A DNA stretch of 64,000 bases from Branchiostoma floridae (Eukaryota > Chordata > Leptocardii > Amphioxiformes > Branchiostomatidae), in assembly GCF_000003815.2 (NCBI RefSeq), contig NC_049994.1, forward strand, positions 15,793,711-15,857,710, read 5' to 3'. Positions 1-11,700 of the stretch are shown piece after piece. The stretch's first letter is position 1. Every line of letters begins with the position of its first letter. Position numbers and translations under genes: made by a program. The notes below the pieces were generated by a model. It ran no database searches. It was not told where the DNA came from and saw only the letters and a program-made list of their open reading frames with translations.

Positions 1-96
1 ACTATAAGCATATCCCTAGCCGCAATCGCAGCCACAACCCTATCCCTCACCCCAGCACTAGCCACGTATCCCACGTAGTAAAAATATAGAGCTTAC

Positions 97-3000
97 CCCA
101 TAGATGTCCGTTTCTTCCAAAGTGTTTGCCCGGATCCAGTAGTTGTTGTCCTGCTGGTTTGCAGTGATGTAGAAGTCGTACCTCTCTCCCGTGTTGATGA
201 TAAACGATTCTGCACGTTGCTCTGAAATTCTGTCAGCATTAGAAATAAGGGTCGTTATGTCGCCATGGTTACATTTTTGTTGGCGTTTGAATGTGAATGG
301 TGTTCAGCACCAGGGACATGTGTGTTTATGTGTGGATGGTGTTCAGCTCCAAGGACAGGTATGTTTTCCTGTGGATGGTGTTCAGCACTAAGGACAGGTA
401 TGTTTTCCTGGTGTGGGTATGGTGTTCAGCATAAAGGATAGGTGTGTTAACCAGTCTATGTATGGAGTCCCAAACCATGGACGTTAACCTGTGTGTTGAT
501 GGTGTTCAGCACAAAGGACAGGGAAGTTTGCCTGCCCATGAGTGGATGGTGTTCAGGGACAGGCATGTTTGCCTGTGTGTAGATGGTGTTCAGCATCAGA
601 TTCATGTGTATTTACATGTGTGTGGATGGTGTTTGCCAGCGATGTTAACGCTGTATCCCTTACTCTCACCTGTTCCCGTCAGTAGCGATCATGGTCAGCT
701 CGTGTTGGTCGATGGAGACCCGGAAGGCATAGATCATGGCCGCGCTGATGACCCGGAAGCGATACTTGAGGCCTGTACGCACCGCAAACAGATCTAAAGG
801 CACGTTCGGATCTTCAGCTTCCGGTCCGACACCAGAAAACCGACGGCCTGGGAAAAACGTAACTTCAAAAATTAATTCTAATCAAACCCTTCAATCATTC
901 ATCTTTGTAACCCTTGATTCCCACGTGACGTGACTACATTTTCAGAGCTTAAGAAAGATAGTGGATGTCTGAAAGCTGCGCCGACAAAGCAACATTTAGT
1001 CGTGCGAAACGGTTTAATTCTTTATGATAATCTATTTAGAGGTTTCAACGTAGGTCAACTCTTCAAGTACTCGTGTATAGCCCCCAGTCTTGCCTGGACA
1101 AAATCTTACTAATCATCGCGAGTTAGAACTGATTTGTTCAGGAAGCTAACCTTTCCCGTTGATCAGTCCTGACACGAAGGGGACTGGTCCTACCTCCGTC
1201 CCGTCAGGCTGCCGCTTGTTGTAGTAACATTCTGTATAGTTGTCGTACCCGTAGGAGAATCTGGTGGGTAATTAAGGAAATATTGTATTACCTGCAAATA
1301 CCATCAGTTACAAAATCATCTTATGGGTGGAACATATTGACATGAGCTGTGTTCCTGACACATATAAATGATATATGAAGTAATGAACATAATGCTAATA
1401 TCAAATTATAATATCTGGCCAGAAATCAGGCCATCTTAAGAAACGTTGTTTGTTACTGTTACAACCCCATTGAGCTGCATAATCATTGTCACCATTGTCG
1501 TTCTTTTTATCATTATCATCATCACCACCGTCATCATCATCATAGTCATCATCATCAACCATCATCATTAGCAGCTAGTGACACAATATAACCAGCATTG
1601 CCTCTCAGTAAGTTTTGGTTGTAATGTGTGGAAGGAAATGCCAACCTCGATACTTCCCAATCCACCCTCAGGTAGGTTTCCAACGAGTCCTCCCTCTGCC
1701 AGTCTTGCAGCAACACGAGGTATTCACGTGCAAACGACGGGAGACCCGGCTGTGGGGGGGAAGATACAATATGAAGCCATTTGCGCGACATTTCGTAGAT
1801 ATCCCAAAGTTTCAAATTATGTGCAAGTGCAATGTGTGTAGTAGCTGGTCTTGATCACGATGACATTATTTGCAAGAATTCGTCAGAATAGCTGCTGATC
1901 TTGTTGTTGCACTTACAAGCCCAATGACGGACGCAGGAGTCGACATTTAAGATGTCTGACCCTCTCTGTCCTATCCAACGAAGTACACGGATTCTACTTC
2001 CCTTTTCATCATATAACACTTTTTGTTTCTAAGTAATCAACAAGAACTACACCACTTGTAGTTGACTGGAAAGCCCCAGAATGTACTCAGATATCGTATT
2101 CTTCTTAGAGAGAAGATGGCTAAGTCGTCAGGGGTCATTGCTCAGACTCTCCCTTCTTAGTTCAGAACGGAGCAGAAAAGGAGAAAAAAAATGAAGGCAA
2201 TCCAGACACAGGGAACTTAAGTTATAATACTGTAAGTAAAGTTAAGTTACGAAGGAGTAGCTAGTGTATTTCATTACACGAGTAACTGAGAACAGATAAT
2301 GCTAAAGCTATCATAGATAGAGTATCACAGTTAGTAAGACTGCCATTCTAGCTGGTAAACACAGATCGTCTCCGTATCTAAAGTTATCCGTATCTTGCGA
2401 TGTCTGTATAACCTAGTCCGAAAAACAAACCTCGTGTATCGATAAACGTAATGCTGTTATTGCATACTTGATTGTTACCCTAACCAGCCCTTGATAATAT
2501 CCCGCGGCTAGTTGGGTAGCCCTGGCTGTATTTCTCTCTATACAGTGGAATAAATCAAATCAAATCAACATACCTCATCCTCCAGTACGATAAGCGCCCC
2601 GTACAGACCATCAGTACGGAACGTGCCATAGTGCGCGTGCCACCAATGGGTCCCGCCTTCGGAGGCGTTGAATCTACGAAATCAAGTGGACAGACTACAG
2701 AAGCCAGAATAAAAACATTGAACGGGGCTGGCTGGAAAGATAGCAGAAATTTGGCAAAATAGAAGAATAGTAGTGTTTGCTACCTCGGCCAACTTACTCC
2801 TCCTGGCATAATATTTGTCTATTTGGTCAATTTCTGCTATTTTTCCAGCGACTTGTGGATCCTAGATGCTACCATTGAATAGCCATTGAATTCACCGCAT
2901 TCCAGTTACGGCGGCCATTTGGGATATTCCGGGGTCATTGCACCGCTCTTCAAGTAAGAGGGGTAAAACTATTACTGAAGATGGCCTGACTATACAATGA

Positions 3001-5211
3001 CATAATACATGCTGTCAATCCTTGCCAGCCTCATTTTGGTGCAATGACCCTGGAAAACCCAAAATGGCCCCCCAAACTGGAATGCGGTCTATTGACTATC
3101 AATCACTTATACCTGTATGTGAATCTCTCCCCTGGGTTGATGGGGCATTGTGACACGCCACCCACCCCGTCCATCCAGGGCGTGTTGTGCTGGGTGATGC
3201 CGTGCCAGTGGATGGAGACGCCCTCTTGTATCAGCTGGTTTCGTACGTGAACAACCACCTAGATGACAGAAAGAGTTGCTCAGTTCGTGCAGACCCTTAC
3301 AGTGCCTAGTGGCACATAGATCAGTTCGGATGTTTCAGTTGCCGTTAGCCCTTCCCCTGTAACGTGATCGGGGCACCTCCGAAAACATGAAACCCAATTT
3401 TTCGTCCCTACCGCAAAACGGATGCAGCCCGAACCGAGTTGTCCCGACCCAGGATTGAAACGTCCGTCTGTAATACTGACCAAACTACATATATCCACAT
3501 CATTTGCATATGCTACACTCGGGCTGAGAGGTAACGGACGTTAACGTTGCCTCAATACTTTGTCACACTTTCCCAGAACATACCCTGTAGCGACCGTACA
3601 GCGATCAGAATGTGTGAGCTTTGATTTCATGATTTTAATGTGATACAAAGTGTAAACGTATGATCAAAAAGACAACAAAACACACAAAGAAAAAAAGTTC
3701 TTTATCTATGAAATTCGTTGAGTGATAAGTGCAATGTTTAGTTTGTCAGTGATCGCGGCGCGGTCGTTGAAAAGCAGGTGAAAGGTACATGTATATAAAC
3801 ATACCTGGGCATTTTTCCAGACGACTATAGTGGGACCTGGCAAGGTGCGGTTCACCAGGACCACCCTGGTGTAGGAGCCGTCAGCGGCAACCACAGTGTC
3901 TACCTCTGTGTGAAGAAACATAACAACATTTAACCACCATTTCATCAGAGTTCAATCGACGATCACTTTTATTCACTGATCAACTTTTTTCACAAATTAA
4001 AGTGCATGCTCTTACACGGGCAGGTCTAGTTTTTTTTTGCTCAGGATACAATTCGTTCCGTAACTTGATACATTCCTGCCAAGTGCGCTGCACGGCTGTT
4101 TACATAGAATCACGGGACTGGAACCGTGTCAGTACATACCTGACACGGAGGTTTGTTAAATGATAAACAAGCTATCTGATGAATCCTTAATGCTCTTTCT
4201 CTTATTGTCACCACCATATCAGTAACGTTAGTATCGTGCTCATGCATCTAGATAAAAAACAAAAACAACTAACATCCTTTAACTTTCTGCCACCCCCAGC
4301 AATGTCAGCTAGTACATCTAAACTGAAACACTAGCGAGACAAAGAACTTGAAAGAAGACACTTCGGTGGAAGAAATGCACCAATACTGGCGTGTAGACAG
4401 CGAAAATCACATTTCCCCTCCTATATGCGAAATGAAATCGCCACGAACATAACGAATTTACTGTATTTGATTCTTCCCTTCTTTACTGTCATCTCGGCAC
4501 GGTAGTCCTTACCGTGACAAGACACAACATGAAACCTAGGTGGGAGATATGGCCCAATAGTGGTATGCAGAACAACATTGTTGACTTTGTCCCATGACCG
4601 ACATTGCAATACTGGCAACAAGAGTCTTGTGTATTGAACCACTGGCACAGACAGTATCTTACACTAGCTACTAGTAGTCTCGAGCGTTTTTGTTCACCAA
4701 ACGCACCAATAACGTTTTAAAATGGGCCTTTAAGAAATTATCAACAGACTGTAAGATCAAGCAAGTGTAAGTTCAAATAAGAAGGCCAAGATAGCTACTA
4801 GAAACGCCAAATAAACTGCAACCAACACGCAAACAGCGTACATACTTGAGGGGCGAGGTGGGAGAGACGCTCATTCGTCGTAGCGCGACGTGAGAACCTA
4901 GACAAGTTCAAAGAATAAAACAGCAAATCACCTTCTGGAGTCATGGGAAACGTCTTCCCACAATTTGTCGGATCGTCGCGGTCCGTGTCCCTTCTCTCGA
5001 ACTGGTTAAAGCCGGTAAGCCGTACCGGGGTTCCCGCCTGGGTACCCTCGTCATACAGGAACATGGTCTCCCAGTGTACCACGTCCCAGTAGAACTCGTA
5101 CAGGTCCTTCCTCGGGGGTTTCTGAACGAAGTTGACGAACTGGGCCGCCTCTGCCAGGGACACTATTACCAATATTAGGCACAAAGCTGTAACATACTTC
5201 TGAAACGTCAT
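97..5211 (-). CDS. Laccase-like multicopper oxidase (5' eight exons; 3' end outside window)
   Basis: Exons (minus): 5211-4846, 3903-3805, 3258-3113, 2673-2574, 1749-1646, 1260-1151, 847-670 and 229-97. All have GT donors and AG acceptors and join into one 412-codon frame that leaves the window after TDIYG. Exon 1 encodes a signal peptide ([20 protein letters not shown]), so the protein is probably secreted. Cupredoxin landmarks follow in order: [20 protein letters not shown] (exon 2), the first copper motif HWHG in exon 3 with the nearby [14 protein letters not shown], the second copper motif THWWHAHYG in exon 4, and [12 protein letters not shown] in exon 8. These are type 2/type 3 copper ligands of the laccase family, which oxidises phenols and similar substrates with O2. 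The C-terminal copper motifs must lie left of position 1. The roughly 95 residues between signal peptide and first cupredoxin domain do not resemble the usual Cys-rich laccase leader. It is transcribed away from the yellow gene. Family assignment is firm; the substrate is unknown. Confidence 0.93.
296..640. repeat. Degenerate minisatellite, about 40-bp unit, laccase intron
   Basis: The unit contains GGATGGTGTTCAGCA followed by a variable part such as AGGGACAGGTATGTTT. It recurs about seven to nine times with substitutions and small indels. It fills most of the intron between the exons at 229-97 and 847-670. Short open frames here are products of the repeat. Confidence 0.85.
1505..1568. repeat. 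Imperfect (CAT)n microsatellite
   Basis: Runs of CATCATCAT with CACC interruptions lie in the laccase intron downstream of the exon at 1749-1646. Confidence 0.85.
2440..2570 (+). mobile_element. Probable LINE/SINE 3' end with AAATC tail
   Basis: The segment ends GTGGAATAAATCAAATCAAATC, a short tandem 3' tail typical of non-LTR elements. It stops within 4 bp of the laccase exon ending at 2574, so the tail overlies the donor flank of exon 4. The class is inferred from the tail only. Confidence 0.5.
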
Positions 5212-5235
5212 CGTGCAACAGACTTCTGAAACGTC

Positions 5236-5600
5236 CTATGACAACGTTAGCTACTAGTATATAGGTAGGGTGCGTAGTCCAGTGGTTTGCGGCCCTGCCT
5301 CTGGAACTAGAAGCCGTGAGCGTGCATAGTCCAGTGGTTAACTGTGGAACTAGAAGCCGTGAGTTCGATCCCGGCTGTGTCGCTCAACTAACATGCGCGC
5401 TACTGCAAAGGGTCACAGACCTTAGGATGGGATGTTAAGCCGTGGTCCACTGTTCATTGTGCTAGTCAGAAAGATAGGGGAATTTCTCTGGTACAATCAA
5501 CCTGTAAATACTGTACATAGCGCCTGTTCTTCAAGTCTGTCACGTCCAGTGGAAGAATAGCTCTGCAGTCAACTTAAGTGGTTCCAGATCAATTTACTTT
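5236..5600 (+). mobile_element. tRNA-derived SINE upstream of the laccase start
   Basis: A pol III A-box-like sequence TAGTCCAGTGGTT occurs twice (about 5275 and 5326) because the head is internally duplicated. A B-box-like GAGTTCGATCCCGGC follows at 5361-5375. The body after the B box is not tRNA-like, as expected for a SINE. The head lies only 25-150 bp from the laccase ATG, so it occupies the region where the promoter or 5' UTR should be. Confidence 0.7.
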
Positions 5601-5754
5601 CACTTTCACGCGAGTCAATGAAACTCTATCCGACACAACCATTTGTGGTCGAATGGATGGGATGTTGAACGTATTAGGAAAGAATCTGAATATTGGCCAA
5701 AGAGTTTGCGCAAAAGTTAAAACAATGCTATAGATCGCTAAAGGTTATGTACAT

Positions 5755-6702
5755 GTCACAGTGGAGATCACAATCCAGGAGAATCGCCGATCCTCCTAGG
5801 AGAAACTACGATAGATATAAGAAACAGATCCCGATCGCAATCTGTACTAGTAGAATCGGCGATTCTCCTAGTATAGATTGCAATCGGGATTTCTCCTAGG
5901 AGAAACTCCGATCCAAACTCAAACGATGCTAAGATGTATGAAACAGCAATAATTTTTTTGATAAACAATGATTTTATTCGGTATGGTATTAATGCAAACC
6001 TACTAACCCATTACCAACTACACTCAAGCCTACTTGTGTCACTTCTACAATGTTAACTTCACCGAAGACTATCACACTTGAGTCACTTCTGCAACTTTAC
6101 TCAAGGTACACTATAGTGTATAGCATCACTTTCATGGTAAATTTCATGTGAGTATGTTTTCTGATAAAGTAGTTTCTGATAAAGTAATTTCTTTTAAAGT
6201 ACAGCAAAAATCTTATAATATGTGAAAGACACCAACAGGTGATCAAACAATGTGTCAGTATGCAAATTTCACGGCTTTGGAAGAACAATAACAACTGTAA
6301 AGTTGTCAAACAGGTGTCAAAAAATCAAGCAGAGTTTCAAGATATTACTAACAATTTCACACCTACAAATGTATTGAGTACATTCACTAGTCAGACGTGT
6401 ATGGCTTGAGCGTAGTTGGTAATGAGTTAGTAGGTTTGCATTTGAAACTGAATAAAATCATTGTTTATCAAAATAATTATTGCTGTTTCATACATCTTAG
6501 CATCGTTTGAGTTTGGATCGGAGTTTCTCGTAGGAGAGATCCCGATTGCAATCTGTACTAGGAGAATCGCCGATTCTACTAGTACAGATTGCGATCGGGA
6601 TCTGTTTCCTATATCTATCGTAGTTTCTCCTAGGAGAAACTCCGATCGCGATCTCTCCTAGGAGGATCGGCGATTCTCCTGGATCGTGATCTCCACTGTG
6701 AC
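5755..6702. mobile_element. Foldback-type element with roughly 290-bp inverted arms
   Basis: The left arm (5755 to about 6035) and right arm (about 6405-6702) are inverted copies. Outer ends read GTCACAGTGGAGATCAC and its complement; inner parts share GATAAACAATGATTTTATTC and the following GCAAACCTACTAACCCATTA type sequence. Each arm contains arrays of the palindrome TCCTAGGAGA interspersed with GGCGATTCTCC. The 370-bp centre has no coding potential. No clear target duplication was found. Terminal inverted arms with internal subrepeats fit a foldback or long-TIR non-autonomous DNA element. Confidence 0.75.
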
Positions 6703-6783
6703 ATACACATGGCGGATGACACAACGCACTTCCATAAGGAACATTTTATGAGCATTTCAATTCATCAAGCAAACACTAATTCC

Positions 6784-8788
6784 TTTTTTTACCTTCGCTA
6801 CTTTATGTTTTCAGGTCTGTCTGTCTGTCTCAATCTGCAAATGTATGTTGGACAAAATTTAGAACACCACACGCTGGGGTTCGTGACAGTTACTGCATTT
6901 AAATCCATGGCACGAATGTTTGTTTACAAATCTTAAACAGTGTAAAAGGTCACGCAAAGGTACTAGGTGTGCCTGTTGAACTTGAACACTCAAAACAAGG
7001 GAAGTTTCATTTGTACTAATGAAGGTGATAGACGGTCGTCGAATCATTTACTGAAGAATTTAAAGGTCTACTACGTAATATTTGAACAAAACAAAAAGTA
7101 GCTTTTCCTACTTTTTCTTTACATTATTAGTTCAATCAACCCTATAGCATTGCATACCAATATTTACAGAGAGACGCTGCGACATCATTGCACCAAATAA
7201 GCATGTATAAAAATTGTGATATTTCAACAAACAGATGGGTTCAGGCCTGGTCACTGCCTGGCTGGTGTTCCTTATCAGCCTGGCTTCCCAGTGGGGGGCC
7301 AGTTGACAGTTTCCTTTGAGTACAGTAGGTTAGTATTCTGTACAAGGTTTCTTGCAGTTTTGAAGGGAATATGACCTCAGCTTGTTGATACCCTACAAAA
7401 TAGACTAATAAGTTCATGATTATATGCTATTTTAGAATGATTAGATATGGGTGTTTCCAAAGAAGAAGATCTCCATTGTGTTATTTATCTGCAGTCTGCC
7501 ATGCATGTGCTAACTGATTATCCCACCCCGGGGGACCTACTGGTGGCAAGCTGTTTTACAAACAGGAGGGTCTAACTAGGGGGGACACAAGGTTACAGTG
7601 GGCCTAGAGCAGAATGTTTTGTAGGCTAACCTTTATGTTGCAAACGTGAAAAAATGACACAAAAGTGTCAAAAACTGTCAAAAAGTGGAAGTAAATCTGA
7701 AATTTCTTAGTTCTAGAATATTTGAAATTTGAGCGCAAAAAACTACGTAGTAGACCTTTAATAAAGGCAAGTTGTGCATCGAATTCAAAGAAGACTTTGT
7801 TCAATTGATCTACCCACCTGATAAAACTATTCACGGATGAAACAAGGGAAGCAGTCAAGCTCAGTTGGTGTTACGGATTATATGTAGTGTATTTATATGT
7901 TTGAGTATGAGATATTTGAAGCCTACAGGCAAGAGTCTCAACACCCTACAACGGAGCGGTCGTGACCCCATTGCAACCGCTCCGCCTAGCGCCACTGGCA
8001 TGAAACGCATCTGTTTTTACTTACATAACTGAAATACTGACCGTTAGTCGACCCCGACAATCGGCTGATAGTTCAGCATGATATATTGGCCGTACAGCGA
8101 GATAGTGTGTGCCCAATGAGGTTCTTTGGTGTGTGTGACACTGTTCAGTAGCTGACTGTGAACAGAGAGAGCTCACAGATCTTGACCTCCACTTCTCTTC
8201 ACATCCAAGGTATTAGTTCTGTCAGGTACTGTTTCTTCATGTCAGTAGATTGGTAACAACGTGTACAAAGCGGACTAGTCAGACAAACGCGAGGAATTTG
8301 GACGAACAGAAGTTTAGCCAATCAGGGTCAATACGAGTATTTGATGTAGGGCTTTGTTGTTCGGTCCCTTTCGCTAACATAGGACAGTTTATGTGGTGTT
8401 CATAGGTTTGGGATATAACGTTACACGAGTGGGTGGGTGGGTAAAGGCCGAATCGTACTTTATAGTAATAAGTCGATAATGGGTATAATTTAGTAGCCTG
8501 GAGTCCAGTCTTAAGATCAGATTCCACGATTGCTACCCCGGCTGTTAGATAACAAGGCTGCAAGTTAATAATTTACCTCGCCAAAATCGTCATGGAAGCA
8601 CCAACATGATCCAAGCAGATGTTGGGTGTGGAAGATAATGTAGTGCGTTTCTGATTTCCCAGAGTTTCTTCTATTGGGCATTGACCCGATGGACGTATAT
8701 GTACTATTTGAGTTAATTAATGAATACCACAACTGTATAGTTTCCTCAAATACGTGTTGACAATATAACCACCACCCTTGACAGAAAC
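6784..8788. other. Rest of the laccase-yellow intergenic region
   Basis: No coding exon was recognised between the foldback element and the yellow ATG. The stretch holds a short CTGT run near 6816, preceded by a sequence (TACCTTCGC..TATGTTTTC) that recurs near 59195. It also has a TAGCCTGGAGTCCAG motif near 8494 matching the end of the MITE at 16405. No TATA box was identified with confidence for either gene. Confidence 0.5.
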
Positions 8789-11700
8789 ATGGCGGAACAC
8801 ACGAGGTACTACGTATGCGTGCTCCTACTGACGTCATGTTGTGGCATGCTGGGAAGGACCCGCGCAGTGCATGTTGGGGAAGCGACTCTGGTGTATCAGT
8901 GGGCAACGTTGGACTACGACTGGCCAAGCAACGCCATGCGACAGGTCTCATTATTTCCTTCGCTAATTGTTCTATCAGAAAGAGAGAAAAATGAAGATAA
9001 GCCTCTGTCATGTAGTAAGTTTCTCCTCTTAAACCACCTACCTGACTAAAATGGCCGATTTTGTCCGAACAAACTCACCAATGTTCGTCGTTTTCGTTAA
9101 ACTGGATGTGTTGTCTCGACATACACGATACAGAAGTTACTCAAGCAAATGGGTAAGTTTTGGTAAGCGAGCAAACATTTTAGACATCATCCTCTGCCTT
9201 TCATCGCGATTCGCCTCCATTGACATAAGATAGTGGTTTGAAAAACAAAAACTGCAAAAACGTATCCAGTTACTTGAGCAACTCTTTTTTTATTGCGTGC
9301 TATATTACCTGGTTATCTTACCTTCATCAAGTTGTAAGATATTTGTGAATCAATTGTAGAAGTTGCTGTCCACAAACATGATGAAGACACACAAGCGTCA
9401 CGGAAAACGTAAATAAATGACATTTTATTGTGTTCCAGAGTGCTATAGATGAGGGACGGTACATACCCGAGAACATCATCGCCACGGGCATAAAAGTGTA
9501 CGGGCAGGTGGTGTACCTGACCACCCCCCGCTGGCGGGATGGCAATCCGGCCTCTCTCAGGTAGGCGGTGGGAATTATTCTAAATTCTATCTATCTTTCT
9601 GTCTTTCTCGTCAATTATCTGCCATTTTCATTTTGTTTTAATAGCGGCGCCAATATAAGCTGTTTCAACTTGAGTGGACCGCTATCTGTATTTTGCTTAT
9701 GTATGTCTGTCCAATAAAAAATATTTTAGCGGATCTTGGACCTTCTTCAGCCATACTGACCATTCGTCTTAGGGGCATCAACTTGTTACCCCAAACACAA
9801 AGCAGATTGCTCATAGTGAAAAGGTTTTAAGTTTGTTCCAATAAGAAAACTCACCATAAATTTTCGGTCGAGAACTCCGACCTTCGTCAGATGGATGACT
9901 CGCTGTTGTGATGTTCCGGAGTAGTGTGTGTTCAACTTCCATACCCTTCCCCAAATGCTGAGTGCTAAGCAGAGAAATCAGCATGTGCCATTATTAGAGT
10001 CTTAAGTAATTGTATTACTCGATGGTGGATAGAACTCGCGGCCTACCAAATACAATGCGAACACTCTGCCCACTTCGACATTGCACCGTTAACTAGATTG
10101 GGCATACGAAATTCAAACCGTTAACGAGCTTATAACTTATCCCTCCGTTTATTCAGCGCCGTGGTGGAGACTTCTGACGGGCGGAATGTGCTGCGACCCT
10201 TCCCGAGCTGGGAGATGAACCAGCTCGGCAACTGCTCCGCACTTCAGTCTGTGCAGGTGGTTCCGTTCTCTCCATACCCCTACTGTTAGCGCTGTTCTTA
10301 ATGAATAGAAATACTTAAGTGCGTCAGATGGAGATTCTTGTCGCGCATGGATACTGTCTTCCTGCCACCGTCGTTTCTGTTTAGAGATTCACATTGACTA
10401 GGTTGTGTTACACAGTCTGTCCTTGTCGGGGTTAACTCCCCCAATTTAGACCAAAAAGTAGTTACTCAAGCAACTGGATGTGGTTTTGAAACGGTCAGAC
10501 GTTTCGGATAGAATCCACTATCCTTCGTCAGTGACACTGAAGTGATCTGGAAGAAACAGGTCTTTTATACTGTAACTATGAATGAAGACAATTTCAGATG
10601 TCCAATAGGAAACGTTGTAAGACAATTCAGACTGAAGACAATTTGGATTCCAAAGAAAACAAAGGTAAGGCAAAGTCAAGCTGCAGACACTTTGGATTTC
10701 AAAGGATAGCAAGGCTAAGACACAGTTAATGCAAATGAGTCAATTAGTCAATTCCCCCAATTTAGGCTTAGGTCCCAATTGGAAAACCTGACGGATACCT
10801 GTGCAATTGGGACCAAAGCCTTAACAGGCGTTGATGCGATACCAGAGGTCGGCAGTTTTTTTTTTTTTTTTTGGAAACAGTGAGCCACGTGTAGTGTGTG
10901 TGTCTATCAAAGCACCAGATAGTATTTTCTGCCACATAAAGATCACTGGTATTGAAAAAAAAGCTGCTTCTCTGACATTTTGCATATGAATACTTCTTGT
11001 ATTAATTGCTTCTAAACTTTATTTAGCTACCTTTTTAGTTGACCGGTTTCTCTTGTATTAAAGAGCATGGAAGTCGACCCGCTGGGGCGCATGTGGATCG
11101 CTGACGTGGGCGGAAGCTGTGCACCAAAACTCATCATCTACGACATCGAGACCGATGACGTCATCAGAACGTACACATTTCCCGCTGACGTGGCCAACAC
11201 GAACACCACCTACCTGAACGACATTGTGATTGACACATCCGCAGACGATCCGGAGGACTGGTTCGCGTATATTTCGAACTCGCGAAGCCCTGGCGGTCTC
11301 GTGGTATATGACTACAGGCGGGACTCCTCACACAAGTTTGTTCGCTCGTTTTTAATTTGCACGTTTTTAATTTGCAATCTCTAATAGTTGAACGTCTTTG
11401 GTTGAATTCAATTGTGCTTAACGTTAAAAGCCTTCCTGGATTTCTTTTCTAAAACTGTATACAAACATACATACAACAGAATTACCATCCAATGTCTCTA
11501 ACTTAATAAACATTGAATAGAATAATATTAGCTGAGGCTACATATCATCATCAATTATTTAGGGAAGCAAACTTTGAGAACTAATATACGATGTCACAGA
11601 CTTGTCTGACTTGTTATATTATCATATTGTCACCACCATCTATCCAAGGCGAGTGCTAGGAGCGAAGGTGAATAGAATGTGCTATAATATCATATGAGTA

